Shown here piece by piece: positions 7,944 through 16,716 of a DNA stretch of 64,000 bases. This stretch comes from Chersky-840 sp963764205 (lineage in GTDB: Bacteria; Actinomycetota; Acidimicrobiia; Acidimicrobiales; UBA8190). Each line of letters starts with the position of its first letter. Position 1 is the first letter of the stretch. The stretch covers positions 1,116,001 through 1,180,000 of the forward strand of contig CAVXRN010000006.1 of assembly GCA_963764205.1 (NCBI GenBank), given 5' to 3'. Position numbers and translations under genes: made by a program. A model generated the notes under the pieces. That model was not told the DNA's origin. It was given only the letters and a program-made list of their open reading frames with translations, and made no database searches.

Positions 7944-8555
7944 GAGACGCGACAACAGGTGCTCGACCTCGTGCCCGACGACGTCGCGCGTGACGACGGG
8001 GTCGTCGGCGTTGGCGACCAGCATGGCCGCCTCGTGCAGCGCGGCGAGCAGGATGTGTGCCAGCGGCTGGACCGGGCGCGGAGCCACGAGCCCCGCTTCC
8101 ATACAGTGCTCGAGGGCTTCGGACACGAGCCCGAGGCCGTGGTCGGTGTCCATCTCGCGCCAGGCCTGCCAGCCGAGGACCGCGGGCGCGTCGAGGAGCA
8201 CGATGCGTCGCACGGCCGGGTCCAAGGCGGAGTCGAGAAATGCCATGCACCCCAGTCGGAGTTGCTCCATGGGGTCGTGCCCCGACATCGCCGCGGTGGC
8301 GACGACGACGCCCAACTCGACCTGGATGGACTCGACGACGGCGTGGAACAGGCCCTGCTTCGTTCCGAAATGATGGGCGAGCGCGCCGCGCGTCACACCG
8401 GCGCGTTCGACGATGTCCTCCTGCCCGGCGTCGGCGAAGCCGTACTGCGCGAACAACTCGCGACCGGCATCGAGCAATGCGCGGCGCGTGGCGGAGCTTC
8501 GTTCGGCTTGGGTGCGCCGTCCCGACCGCCCGGCTGATTCCTCGTTGACACCCAT
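7941..8555 (-). CDS. TetR/AcrR family transcriptional regulator
   Basis: 204-residue TetR-type repressor. The N-terminal helix-turn-helix is clear: ATRRALLDAGRELFAQYGFADAGQEDIVERAGVTRGALAHHFGTKQGLF, with the recognition helix RGALAHHFGTK near residues 53-63. The C-terminal ligand domain is family-typical but its ligand cannot be predicted. GGAGGG lies just upstream of ATG 8555. It is divergent from the MDMPI-like gene and has the SpeD-like/GNAT pair downstream on its own strand, so either could be its target. Confidence 0.93.
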   Translation of the reverse strand: MGVNEESAGRSGRRTQAERSSATRRALLDAGRELFAQYGFADAGQEDIVERAGVTRGALAHHFGTKQGLFHAVVESIQVELGVVVATAAMSGHDPMEQLRLGCMAFLDSALDPAVRRIVLLDAPAVLGWQAWREMDTDHGLGLVSEALEHCMEAGLVAPRPVQPLAHILLAALHEAAMLVANADDPVVTRDVVGHEVEHLLSRL

Positions 8556-8565
8556 GACCCTCCAA

Positions 8566-8593
8566 AGTATAAATGCGTGTAACCCGCATGTAA
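8566..8593. promoter_or_regulatory. Divergent tetR promoter with paired operator-like half-sites
   Basis: The 59-bp gap between tetR and the MDMPI-like gene holds two adjacent 11-mers, aatgcgtgtaa (8572-8582) and cccgcatgtaa (8583-8593), which also make an ATGCG-N7-CGCAT inverted repeat. On the tetR strand a -10-like TATACT lies at 8571-8566. TetR autoregulation through these sites is inference. Confidence 0.5.
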
Positions 8594-8614
8594 GTGATTG
8601 TCCGAGGAGGACCG

Positions 8615-9277
8615 ATGACACTGCCCCGCACCGACGTGATTCCGGGCCTGCTGGCCGAGCTCGAAGCGTTCGGGGAGCTGATCGCTCCCCTCGACACGGC
8701 TTCGTGGGCACGACCCACGCGCTGCGACGGGTGGGCGGTGTGCGACGTGGCCGCGCACGTGGTGGGGTCGATCGCCGACGTCGTGTCGGGACGGCTCGAG
8801 GGCCTCGGGTCCCCTGAAGTGACCGCCCGGGAGGTCGAGGAGCGCAAGGGTCGGAGCCCGGCGGACCTGGCCCAGGAGTTGGTGGCCGTGACGAAGCTGG
8901 CTGCGGATCTCGCCGCGGTGTTCGACGATGCGGCGTGGGAGTCGCCCGGGCCCGGTGGGTACGACGGGACGCTCGGCCAAGGTGTCGAGGCGCTGTGGTA
9001 CGACACCTTTCTCCACGCCGACGACATCCGGGCGGCGCTGGGTCGGCCTTCGGCCCGGGGCACGGGACTGCGCGCCAGCGTCCACCATGTCGCCGACGAG
9101 CTCGCCAAGCGGAACTGGGGCCCCGCCACCCTCGCCTTCGACGAGATCGAGGTGGTCCCGGTCGGCGCGGGCGGAGCGACACGCACGGGCGACGCCCTCG
9201 AGTTCGTGTTGGTCGCCACCGGTCGCGCCGACGCGTCGGCGCTCGGACCCGACGGTCCCGTCAACATCTACGCGTAG
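8615..9277 (+). CDS. Maleylpyruvate isomerase/mycothiol-dependent enzyme family protein (MDMPI-like)
   Basis: 220-residue protein of the DinB-like MDMPI family: WARPTRCDGWAVCDVAAHVVGSIADV matches the N-terminal signature (W..pt.c.gW.v.dva.Hv), with His in the expected metal-binding position. WYDTFLHADDIRAALGR supplies the second conserved block. Members use mycothiol or act as S-transferases; the function here is not known. GAGGAGGA three bases before ATG 8615 fixes the start. It is divergently transcribed from tetR, a common arrangement for a repressor and its target. Confidence 0.85.
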   Translation: MTLPRTDVIPGLLAELEAFGELIAPLDTASWARPTRCDGWAVCDVAAHVVGSIADVVSGRLEGLGSPEVTAREVEERKGRSPADLAQELVAVTKLAADLAAVFDDAAWESPGPGGYDGTLGQGVEALWYDTFLHADDIRAALGRPSARGTGLRASVHHVADELAKRNWGPATLAFDEIEVVPVGAGGATRTGDALEFVLVATGRADASALGPDGPVNIYA

Positions 9278-9297
9278 TGCTGCACGCGTAGCACCGC
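9270..9297 (+). repeat. 14-bp tandem duplication over the MDMPI-like stop codon
   Basis: Unit ACGCGTAGTGCTGC (9270-9283) holds the stop TAG (9275-9277); the next unit (9284-9297) matches at 11 of 14 positions and repeats ACGCGTAG, giving a second TAG in another frame. Confidence 0.75.
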
Positions 9298-9300
9298 GCC

Positions 9301-9340
9301 GACGCGACGCGACGCGACGCGACGCGACGCGACGCGCCGC
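9301..9340. repeat. Simple repeat (GACGC)7
   Basis: Seven exact copies of gacgc (9301-9335) followed by one variant gccgc. It lies in the short space between convergent genes just after the MDMPI-like stop duplication. Confidence 0.95.
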
Positions 9341-9366
9341 GACAGGAATCATGCGCTCGCCGAGCG

Positions 9367-9525
9367 TCAGTCGCGACTTCCGCGGTGTCGGCCGCGGGAG
9401 AAGGCGAATCCCGCCAACCAGAAGCAGAAGAAGACGACGGCCAGGATCCACAGCAGGTGGACGGCGAACCCCACACCCACGAAGACCACGGCCAGCAGTA
9501 AGAAGACGGCGACGAGGCATCCCAT
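9367..9525 (-). CDS. Small hydrophobic membrane protein
   Basis: 52-residue ORF from ATG 9525. Two hydrophobic stretches (about residues 4-22 and 24-42) are followed by a basic C-terminal tail (SRGRHRGSRD). The pattern of two short membrane segments and an arginine-rich end is like small actinobacterial hydrophobic proteins of unknown function. No clear ribosome site is seen, so expression is uncertain. It lies downstream of the coiled-coil small ORF on the same strand. Confidence 0.55.
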   Translation of the reverse strand: MGCLVAVFLLLAVVFVGVGFAVHLLWILAVVFFCFWLAGFAFSRGRHRGSRD

Positions 9526-9549
9526 GGCGCGTCCGGCAGCGGTGCCGGG

Positions 9550-9741
9550 TCAGTCCTCTCGGGAGCGCGCCGCGACCTGGTTGAAATTCTCGCGGACGTC
9601 GCGCAGGTGCGACCGGATGCGGGTGATCGAGGGGGCCCCGTCGGGGTCGAGGGTCGTGGTCAGTTCCTCCACGGCTTCGGTGAGGTGTGCGACCGCCAGC
9701 TCCAACCCCGCCAGTCGTCTCGAGAGCTCCGAGTCGTCCAT
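9550..9741 (-). CDS. Small coiled-coil hypothetical protein
   Basis: 63-residue protein from ATG 9741. The first half, SELSRRLAGLELAVAHLTEA, has heptad spacing of Leu/Val and is likely a coiled coil; the rest is charged. No membrane segment and no recognised domain. An in-frame ATG at 9807 adds a Pro/Gly/Arg-rich leader that looks non-coding. Ribosome site weak. Confidence 0.5.
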   Translation of the reverse strand: MDDSELSRRLAGLELAVAHLTEAVEELTTTLDPDGAPSITRIRSHLRDVRENFNQVAARSRED

Positions 9742-9977
9742 GGCGGGGAGTTTACGGCCCCCCATTGCCGGACCCCGACCCCGGGCAGGTGGGCCCGTGG
9801 CGGGCACGTGGCGGGCCCGTTCGTGCCTGGATCAGAAATTCGCTCAAGTCGGTGTCCAGACGTGCCGATAACAACCTGGGGCGGTGGCGCCGATGTCGAG
9901 GGCCCTGGCGGTCCCGAGGTTCTCCACCTCGAGCGCGGGCGTGAGCTGGCCTTTGGGGCTAATGAGGGCTGCGACCC

Positions 9978-12563
9978 GTGCCGATGGTCTTGTGCATGGG
10001 GAGACGTCGCGCCGAGAGCGCCCCAGAGATAGAAGAGTCCGGGCCACCCGATGAGCGTCCGGTGGACGAGCGTCCGGTGGACGAGCATCCGGTGCCGGGC
10101 CCCCGACCCCGTCGAGGCCTCGCCCCGGTCCTGTTGGCGTTGTTCCTGGTTGTCGGCCTGGCTGCGGCCGTCGGGGCGACGTTGAAGTGGAAGAACATCG
10201 ACGCCCGCGAGACACGCCAAGCGTTCCGGCTCCGGGCGTCGGGCGTGGCGGGCAAGGTCAACGTGGCCCTGCAACGCGACACCGATCTCACCACGACCAC
10301 CCGGACGTTGGTCGAGCAGGACCCGGACATGACCAATGCCCAGCTCGGGTCCTGGTTCTCCGCCTCGCTGCCGACGGCTCCGGCCGACGCCTCGGGCGTC
10401 ACCTACATCGAGAAGGTGACCGCAGGTGAGCTCTACTACTACCGGGTGGCGATCGGCGCCGACCCCACCAGCGCGCTGTCGGCCGGCACGCCATTCGCCA
10501 TCACACCGAGCACGGCGCAAGCCCCGTACTGCCTGACCCGACTGCTGGCCCTGCGCAGTTCTCTGACGAGCGTCGGCGACGCCGCGCTGCCCCCCGGCCT
10601 CGACTGGTGCTCCACGTCGGTGAACACCGCGCTCACCGCCGCGCGCGACACCGGACAAGTCGAGGTGACGAAACTGCTCGGCCCCGATGAGGCTCGGGTG
10701 CTCGGCCTCCAGAGCCAGGCCGGCTCCGCGCCCGGGAACTCCGACGTCCAGACGCTCAAATCCCTCGACCAGGCCTTCAATTCGACCATGGTCGTCGTGG
10801 CGCCGGTGTACGAGGGCTCCACCCCGGCCACGGTGGCGGGACGTGCCAACGCCCTCGAGGGATGGGTGGGCGGGATCTTCGACACGAGCAAGATCCTGAC
10901 CGACGCCGTGGCGGGGCAGAGCGACCTGCAGGTGACCCTGACCCGTGTCAACGCAGGGGCCGAGCCGGTGGTCATCGCCACCAGCGACGACACCAACACG
11001 TCGGGCGGGCTGGTCGACGCCGTCCCGGTCGGTGGCAGCGGGCAGTGGGTCGTGACCGTCCGTCAACCGTCCCCGGCCGGTTCGGCCACCGGTGGGACCA
11101 AGGGCCTCGCCCTCGGAGGGGCGATCGCCCTCGGCACCTTGATCCTGTTCTTCGTGCTGCGCTCGCTCCTCGTCACCCGCCGGCGGGCGCTCGACGAGGT
11201 GTCCGAGCAGAGCAGCGAGCTCGAGCACATGGCGTTGCACGACTCGCTCACGGGGCTCCCCAACGCCACGCTGGTGCTGGACCGGGCCGAGCAGATGCTG
11301 ATCCGCAGCCGACGGAGCCAGATGCCCACCGCGGCGTTGACCCTCGGTATCGACCGGTTCAAGGAGTTCAACGACACCCACGGCTTCGACACCGGGGACG
11401 AGTTGCTCAAGGCGGTGGCCGAACGCCTCCGCACGGTCTTGCGCGAGGCCGACACCATCGGGCGAGTGCGCGGTGACGAATTCGTCGTGCTGACCGACGG
11501 CGCCTCACTGGCGGCCGGCCCCGAGCTCGTGGCCGAGCGGATCCTCGACGTGGTGCGCGAGCCGTTCTATCTCGGGGACAACCACCCCGAGCCCTTCAGC
11601 GTGTCGGCATCGGTCGGTGTGGCACTCGGCCCGCGCGTCGACGCCGAGCAGCTCCTGCACGACGCCGACACCGCCCTGTCCGAGGCCAAGGACGCGGGCA
11701 GGGGGCGCTACGCGCTGTTCGGCCAGGACACCCCGCAGGCGATCGAGAGCCGTATGGCCTTCGAGAACGAGCTGCGCAGCGCGGTGGCCACGGACCAGTT
11801 CTTCTTGCGCTACCAGCCCATCTTCGACATCGAGACCCGCACCACCACCGGGGTCGAGGCGCTGTTGCGCTGGCAGCACCCCACCCGCCGGGTCATGCCA
11901 CCCGACCACTTCCTGCCGTTGCTCGAAGAGAGTGGCCTGATCGTGCCGCTCGGCCGTTGGGTCATCCAGGAGGCGTGTCGTCAAGGTGCCAACCTGCACC
12001 GCGACGGGTACATGCTCAGCATGTCGGTGAACATCTCGGCTCGCCAACTCGAGTCCGAGAACCTCGTCGACGACGTCCGCGACGCGCTGGCCGAGTCGGG
12101 CTTCGAGCCCAACGCGCTGGTGCTCGAGATCACCGAGACGACCATCATGCGCGACACCTCGCTCATGGTCGACCGGCTCATCGCGCTCAAGGGCCTCGGC
12201 GTGCGCATCGCCATCGACGACTTCGGCACCGGCTACTCGTCGCTCGCGTACCTTCGTCAGTTCCCGGTCGACATCCTCAAGATCGACCGCTCGTTCATCA
12301 GCTCCCTGGCCACGACGCGCGACTCGTCGATGCTCATCCACACCTTGGTCCAGTTCGGCAAGACCCTCGGTCTCGAGACCATCGCCGAGGGGATCGAGGA
12401 AGAGGGTCAGATGGACCCGCTCCTGGCCGAGCAGTGCGACACGGGGCAGGGGTTCCTCTACGGGCGCCCGCTGTCGCCCACCCAGCTCGAGATCTTCCTC
12501 CGGACCCATCTCACCCAGGAGCCACCGTTGTGGGTGGTCCCGCCCAAACAGGCGGCCCGATAG
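9978..12563 (+). CDS. CHASE-like sensor GGDEF-EAL protein with variant RGDEF
   Basis: 861-residue protein. A charged N-terminus with three short repeats (DERPV, DERPV, DEHPV) precedes a membrane helix near residues 48-70, an extracytoplasmic domain of about 300 residues (CHASE-like in position and size) and a second helix near 375-398. The cyclase domain has LTGLPNATLV but RGDEF instead of GGDEF near residue 497, so cyclase activity is doubtful. The EAL domain is intact (EALLRW near 625, DDFGTGYSSLAYL further on). I infer a sensor phosphodiesterase, perhaps with an allosteric GGDEF domain. No good ribosome site is seen for ATG 9978; ATG 9996 is an alternative. Confidence 0.9.
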   Translation: MPMVLCMGRRRAESAPEIEESGPPDERPVDERPVDEHPVPGPRPRRGLAPVLLALFLVVGLAAAVGATLKWKNIDARETRQAFRLRASGVAGKVNVALQRDTDLTTTTRTLVEQDPDMTNAQLGSWFSASLPTAPADASGVTYIEKVTAGELYYYRVAIGADPTSALSAGTPFAITPSTAQAPYCLTRLLALRSSLTSVGDAALPPGLDWCSTSVNTALTAARDTGQVEVTKLLGPDEARVLGLQSQAGSAPGNSDVQTLKSLDQAFNSTMVVVAPVYEGSTPATVAGRANALEGWVGGIFDTSKILTDAVAGQSDLQVTLTRVNAGAEPVVIATSDDTNTSGGLVDAVPVGGSGQWVVTVRQPSPAGSATGGTKGLALGGAIALGTLILFFVLRSLLVTRRRALDEVSEQSSELEHMALHDSLTGLPNATLVLDRAEQMLIRSRRSQMPTAALTLGIDRFKEFNDTHGFDTGDELLKAVAERLRTVLREADTIGRVRGDEFVVLTDGASLAAGPELVAERILDVVREPFYLGDNHPEPFSVSASVGVALGPRVDAEQLLHDADTALSEAKDAGRGRYALFGQDTPQAIESRMAFENELRSAVATDQFFLRYQPIFDIETRTTTGVEALLRWQHPTRRVMPPDHFLPLLEESGLIVPLGRWVIQEACRQGANLHRDGYMLSMSVNISARQLESENLVDDVRDALAESGFEPNALVLEITETTIMRDTSLMVDRLIALKGLGVRIAIDDFGTGYSSLAYLRQFPVDILKIDRSFISSLATTRDSSMLIHTLVQFGKTLGLETIAEGIEEEGQMDPLLAEQCDTGQGFLYGRPLSPTQLEIFLRTHLTQEPPLWVVPPKQAAR

Positions 12564-12675
12564 GCGCACTCCTGTCGCCGCCGGGGAGACCCGGGCAGGT
12601 GCGGATGCCATGATGGAGACCGGGCCCGCCGCCGACGCGGCCAGGCCCGGGAGCCGGGCCCGGGGGAGGGAGCTG

Positions 12676-13878
12676 GTGAGGAGCACAGCACCGGTCAGCG
12701 AGTGGGGGAGTGACTTCGACGTCCTCGACCCCGGGTACGTGGCCGACCCCTTCGGGATCTGGGACGAGCTGCGCAGAACCTGCCCGGTGGCGCACACCGA
12801 GCGGCGCGGCAGCACGTGGATGCCCACCCGCTACAGCGACGTCACCGCCATCGCGCACGACATCGAGCACTTCAGTTCGCTCGAGGTCGCGGTCATCCCC
12901 TTCGAAGGCGAGGAGCCCGAAGAGCCGGTCCTCCCCTACGGCCTGCCGCCCATCTCGGCCGACCCGCCCCTGCACACCTGGACGCGCCGGCTGCTGCTGC
13001 CCTGGTTCTCACATACGCGCGTGGCGGGCTACGAGGCCATGACCCGTGCGCTGTGCTCGGGGTTGATCGACTCGTTCATCGACCGGGGCAGCGCCGACGC
13101 CGCCTCGGACTACGCGCAGCAGATCCCGGTGCGCGTCATCGCCCACATCCTGGGCGTGAGCCCCGACCTGTCCGAGACCTTCACCGGGTGGGTCCGCGAC
13201 GTCCTCGAATTCGCCGACGACCCCGAGCGCCGCGTCCGTGGGGTGCAGGGACTCCTCGAGTACTTCATCGCGGAGGTGGCCCACAGGCGGGCCGAGCCCG
13301 GTGACGACCTCTTGAGCGAGCTGTTGCAGACCCAGGTCGACGGCGCGCCCATCGAGGACAGCCTGGTGCTCGGAGCGGCGGCACTCGTGCTCATCGCCGG
13401 CGTGGACACCACGTGGAGCGCCATCGGCTCGTCGTTGTGGCATCTCGCCACCCATCCCGACGACCGCGCCCGCATGGTGAAGGACCCTGACGTCATGGCG
13501 CTGGCGCTCGAAGAGCTCTTGCGGGCCTACGCCCCGGTGACCATGGCCCGCGTCGTGACCGAGGACGTCGACTACGCCGGTTGCCCCATGAAGGCGGGCG
13601 ACAAGATCCTCATGAACTTCCCCGCCGCGAACCGCGACCCCGAGGTCTTCGAGGATCCCGCCACGGTGGTCCTCGACCGCGCCCACAACCGTCACGTGGC
13701 CTTCGGATCGGGCATTCACCGCTGTGCGGGATCCAACCTGGCCCGCATGGAGCTGCGCGTGGCCCTCGAGGAGTGGCTGCGCCGCATCCCCGAGTTCCAC
13801 CTGGCCGGGGCCGAGAGCGTGACGTGGGCCGGCGGCCAGGTGCGCGGGCCACGGTTGCTCCCCGTGGTCTTCCCGTGA
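12676..13878 (+). CDS. Cytochrome P450
   Basis: 400-residue P450. The I-helix block AGVDTTWSA, the ExxR motif in EELLRAYAP and the heme loop FGSGIHRCAG (Cys near residue 349) are all present. GTG 12676 is preferred over ATG 12610 because GGGAGGG stands five bases before it. The stop overlaps the GTG of a [3Fe-4S] ferredoxin gene (GTGA), so the two are translationally coupled and the ferredoxin is the likely direct electron donor. Substrate unknown; the sequence differs clearly from the other P450 in this window. Confidence 0.94.
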   Translation: MRSTAPVSEWGSDFDVLDPGYVADPFGIWDELRRTCPVAHTERRGSTWMPTRYSDVTAIAHDIEHFSSLEVAVIPFEGEEPEEPVLPYGLPPISADPPLHTWTRRLLLPWFSHTRVAGYEAMTRALCSGLIDSFIDRGSADAASDYAQQIPVRVIAHILGVSPDLSETFTGWVRDVLEFADDPERRVRGVQGLLEYFIAEVAHRRAEPGDDLLSELLQTQVDGAPIEDSLVLGAAALVLIAGVDTTWSAIGSSLWHLATHPDDRARMVKDPDVMALALEELLRAYAPVTMARVVTEDVDYAGCPMKAGDKILMNFPAANRDPEVFEDPATVVLDRAHNRHVAFGSGIHRCAGSNLARMELRVALEEWLRRIPEFHLAGAESVTWAGGQVRGPRLLPVVFP

Positions 13879-14066
13879 GGATCCGGGTCGACCCCGACAA
13901 GTGCCAGGGCCACGCCCGCTGCTACGGGCTCGCTCCCGAGCTCTTCGAAGTCGACGACTACGGGATGTCGAGCGTCGTGGGTGACGGCTCGGTGCCACGC
14001 GAGCTCGAGGACCGGGCCCGGCTGGCCATCGCCAACTGCCCCGAGTTCGCCATCGACGAGGTCTGA
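13875..14066 (+). CDS. [3Fe-4S] ferredoxin
   Basis: 63-residue small ferredoxin starting VRIRVDPDKCQGHARCYG. The cluster motif CxxHxxC (CQGHARC) with a distant CP (NCPE) is typical of the single-cluster 3Fe-4S ferredoxins that serve P450s. It starts by GTG overlapping the P450 stop by four bases. No reductase gene is nearby, so electrons must come from one encoded elsewhere. Confidence 0.94.
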   Translation: MRIRVDPDKCQGHARCYGLAPELFEVDDYGMSSVVGDGSVPRELEDRARLAIANCPEFAIDEV

Positions 14067-14110
14067 GGCGACGAGGTCTGAGGCGACGAGGTCCGAGGCG
14101 ACGAGGTCCG
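14055..14110 (+). repeat. 15-bp tandem repeat (3.7 copies) over the ferredoxin stop
   Basis: Unit gacgaggtctgaggc begins inside the ferredoxin gene, contains its stop TGA (14064-14066) and is repeated at 14070, 14085 and (11 bases) 14100. The second copy keeps TGA in the same frame; later copies read CGA. Confidence 0.9.
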
Positions 14111-14114
14111 GCGC

Positions 14115-16403
14115 TCAGCCCTGGTTGGCCATGGTGGTGTAGGCCCGGCACGGTTCGCCCCGGAGGGCCCCGCACGCTGGCATGGCCACCGGTACCGAGA
14201 CGCCCGACACGACGTTGAGCGCCAACGACGACGCCGTTGCCCCCCCGAGCGACAGCGTGTCGGTGACCGTGCCGTGGGTGGCTGGGGTCGAGAACGCCCA
14301 CGAGGGTCGGTCCCCGCCCGGCGCCGAGATCACGATGCGCAGCCTGGTCCCGGCCCGGAACGCGTGTGCGATGGGGTCGATCGGGATCCGGACCAGGGTG
14401 GCGCTCCCGGCCGCCAGCGCGTGTCGATCGGACCGCCGGTAGGTCGGGACGGGATCGAGCGCCGTCGACGAGGCAGCCAGGGTGTGGTTCGAGCTCCGCA
14501 GGAACCCCGAGGTGACGTACTCCTCCTGGGTGGCACCGGGTCGCACCTCGGTCACCGTCACCTGGAGGTCGGTGGTCGGGGCCGAAGACCGCAGCCACAG
14601 GTCGAGGCTGGCGGGGCCGACGACGGTGGTGGCAGAGTCAAAAGGCGGTGTCTCGAAGGCGAGCCCGTTGCCGGCGGGCACCGGCGTCCAGTCGTAGGGG
14701 GGTTGGGCCGCCCAGGCGTTGCCCGACGGAAGGTCGGTGGCGGGGCGGACCGATGGATCGGGACGGAACGAGGCGCGTCCCGCCGGTCCTTTGGTCGAGC
14801 GGAGTGTGGCACCCGAGCCGAGGTAGTACCGCGTGACGGTTCCCCGAGGCGGCCAGGTGGCGTAGTCGGCTTCGAAGGTCGGCTGCAGGGCGCCGGGACC
14901 GAGATCGCCGCCCCCGTTGTCGAAGAGCACCCGCACGCGCGGATCGTGGATCGCGAAGTCCGAGCGGGCTTGCGCGACCGAGGTGTCGCTCGTGAAGCGC
15001 ACCGGGGGTGGGGCCATGGACTTCGCCCCCCCGGTCACCTCGGCGTAGACGACCGGCGCGAGGAGCGTGAGGAACGGATTCTGCGACGGGACGCGGCCCG
15101 CCACGTAGATGTCGAGGAACTCGAGCCAGCGCGACAGGGTGTCGGGGCCCAGCGAGTCGATGTGCGTCCCGTTCAGCATGGTGGCGTAGACGTCCTTGTC
15201 GTGACCCAGCGCGGTGATCAGCGCCGGCCACTGCGGCCCCGTCTGCTCGTCCTCGAGCGCCCCCACGAGGAACACGGGCACCTTCACGTGTGTGGCCCAC
15301 ACCGCCGGCGAACGCTGGTCGAACAGCGACGGGTCGCGGCTCAGGCCGGGCCCCACCAGCGACTCGAGCTGTTGGGCCTCGGGGTGCAGGACCTGATTGG
15401 CGAGGCACGTCGTGTCGCCCGTCGCGATCTCCGCCGTGGCCCAGGGTTGGCCGCCGTGCGGCGCGGCCTCGGCGTCGACCTTGCGTTGGGCGACCCAGCT
15501 CGCCGCGAACCCGCTGTTGTAGATCCCGCCGGGATACCCCGTCGAGAAGAGGTCGTCGGTGGAGCTCAGCGGGGTGATGGCGGCCAGGTCGGGTGGGTCG
15601 GTGCCCGCCACCTCGAACTGGGAGATGCCCGAGTAGGAGATCCCGACCATGCCCACCTTGTGGTGCAGGACCCACGGTTGGGACCCGACGGTCTGGATCA
15701 TGTCGTAGCCGTCGTAGTCCGACGGCAGGCCGAACAGGTCGAAGGCGCCCCCCGAGCACCCGGTGCCCCGCATTTGCATGCTGACGGTGACGAATCCCAG
15801 GAGTGGCGCGATGACGCTCCCGACGATGGTCGAGGTGTCGGGGAGCAGCGCGTCACTCGACGGGGCTTTGCCTTCGAGCGCGTCGATCAGGCTGTGGGGG
15901 GCGGCCGTGGCGTAGCCGGAGTACTCGATGACGGTGGGGAAGGGGCCGTCCGCCAGGGTCTTTCCAGGCGGGAGCCGGACGGTGGCGGCGATGGAGATCC
16001 CGTCCCGCATACGGACGTAATTCAGCCCGGCGTGGAGATGTTGCGACGAGTACAGCGACGACGGGGGAGTGGAGCTGTCCGACAGCACCGAGAACGACCC
16101 CGTCCGGCGGTGCTCGGTCCCGGTCTCTTCGAACCGGTAGCCGCTCCCGGGGCGCACGTTGCGGATGATGATGCCGCCCAAGGTGTCGACCACGCCGCTG
16201 CCGACATTCGAGCCCGACCTGTCGACGAGTGTGAGGCGCTCACCCGGGGTGGCGCCGATGGCATAGGCCTCGCCGATCGACCCGTGCCCTTGGAACGCCG
16301 TGGCGGCGAAACTCGGGGTCGAGGCGGTGCCCACCACGATCGACGTCGCGACGAACGTGGCCGCAACCACAGCGGCGAGCCGCCTCGTCGAGAACCCCCC
16401 CAC
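14115..16403 (-). CDS. Secreted CocE/X-Pro dipeptidyl-peptidase-type hydrolase
   Basis: 762-residue alpha/beta hydrolase with a signal peptide (basic start, hydrophobic run, ASTPSFA-ATA cleavage-like end). The nucleophile elbow is GISYSG near residues 275-280 and a likely catalytic His is in NGTHID. The C-terminal 250 residues form the beta-sandwich typical of the X-Pro dipeptidyl-peptidase/CocE class. Members cleave peptides, acyl esters or cocaine-like esters; the substrate here is open. I start it at GTG 16403 because AGGAG stands seven bases upstream; ATG 16430 lies further out with no such site. Convergent with the ferredoxin gene, only 48 bp away. Confidence 0.88.
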   Translation of the reverse strand: MGGFSTRRLAAVVAATFVATSIVVGTASTPSFAATAFQGHGSIGEAYAIGATPGERLTLVDRSGSNVGSGVVDTLGGIIIRNVRPGSGYRFEETGTEHRRTGSFSVLSDSSTPPSSLYSSQHLHAGLNYVRMRDGISIAATVRLPPGKTLADGPFPTVIEYSGYATAAPHSLIDALEGKAPSSDALLPDTSTIVGSVIAPLLGFVTVSMQMRGTGCSGGAFDLFGLPSDYDGYDMIQTVGSQPWVLHHKVGMVGISYSGISQFEVAGTDPPDLAAITPLSSTDDLFSTGYPGGIYNSGFAASWVAQRKVDAEAAPHGGQPWATAEIATGDTTCLANQVLHPEAQQLESLVGPGLSRDPSLFDQRSPAVWATHVKVPVFLVGALEDEQTGPQWPALITALGHDKDVYATMLNGTHIDSLGPDTLSRWLEFLDIYVAGRVPSQNPFLTLLAPVVYAEVTGGAKSMAPPPVRFTSDTSVAQARSDFAIHDPRVRVLFDNGGGDLGPGALQPTFEADYATWPPRGTVTRYYLGSGATLRSTKGPAGRASFRPDPSVRPATDLPSGNAWAAQPPYDWTPVPAGNGLAFETPPFDSATTVVGPASLDLWLRSSAPTTDLQVTVTEVRPGATQEEYVTSGFLRSSNHTLAASSTALDPVPTYRRSDRHALAAGSATLVRIPIDPIAHAFRAGTRLRIVISAPGGDRPSWAFSTPATHGTVTDTLSLGGATASSLALNVVSGVSVPVAMPACGALRGEPCRAYTTMANQG

Positions 16404-16488
16404 CGGACCACTCCTGTCGCACCCCGCCACCCCGCGGGCGGCGCCGATCGCGTCGCCAGGGTAGTCGGCGCTCCTCGAGCGTCGAGGT

Positions 16489-16674
16489 CTAGGCGGCTTC
16501 GACGATGACGCGGACGAGCCTGCCGTTGACGCGTCGGAGGACCGACGCCGGTCGGTCGGACTCAGCCACGGCCGCCAAGGCCAGGACGTCTTGGCCCAGG
16601 TCCTCGGCCAGGCACGCTTGCTCGTAGGCGCTCGAACCGGTCTCGCTGCTCGCCATGGCCATCTTCCCCCCCAT
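16489..16674 (-). CDS. Small hypothetical protein
   Basis: 61-residue ORF from ATG 16674, with GAGGA four bases upstream. It has a Ser/Ala-rich start and a basic segment (SVLRRVNGRLVRVIVEAA) and no membrane helix. Not recognised. It sits between the DUF4232 and CocE-type genes on the same strand. Confidence 0.5.
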   Translation of the reverse strand: MGGKMAMASSETGSSAYEQACLAEDLGQDVLALAAVAESDRPASVLRRVNGRLVRVIVEAA

Positions 16675-16716
16675 GCGATCCTCGGGTCCCGGGATCAACG
16701 GGGGTCCAAGCCACGG

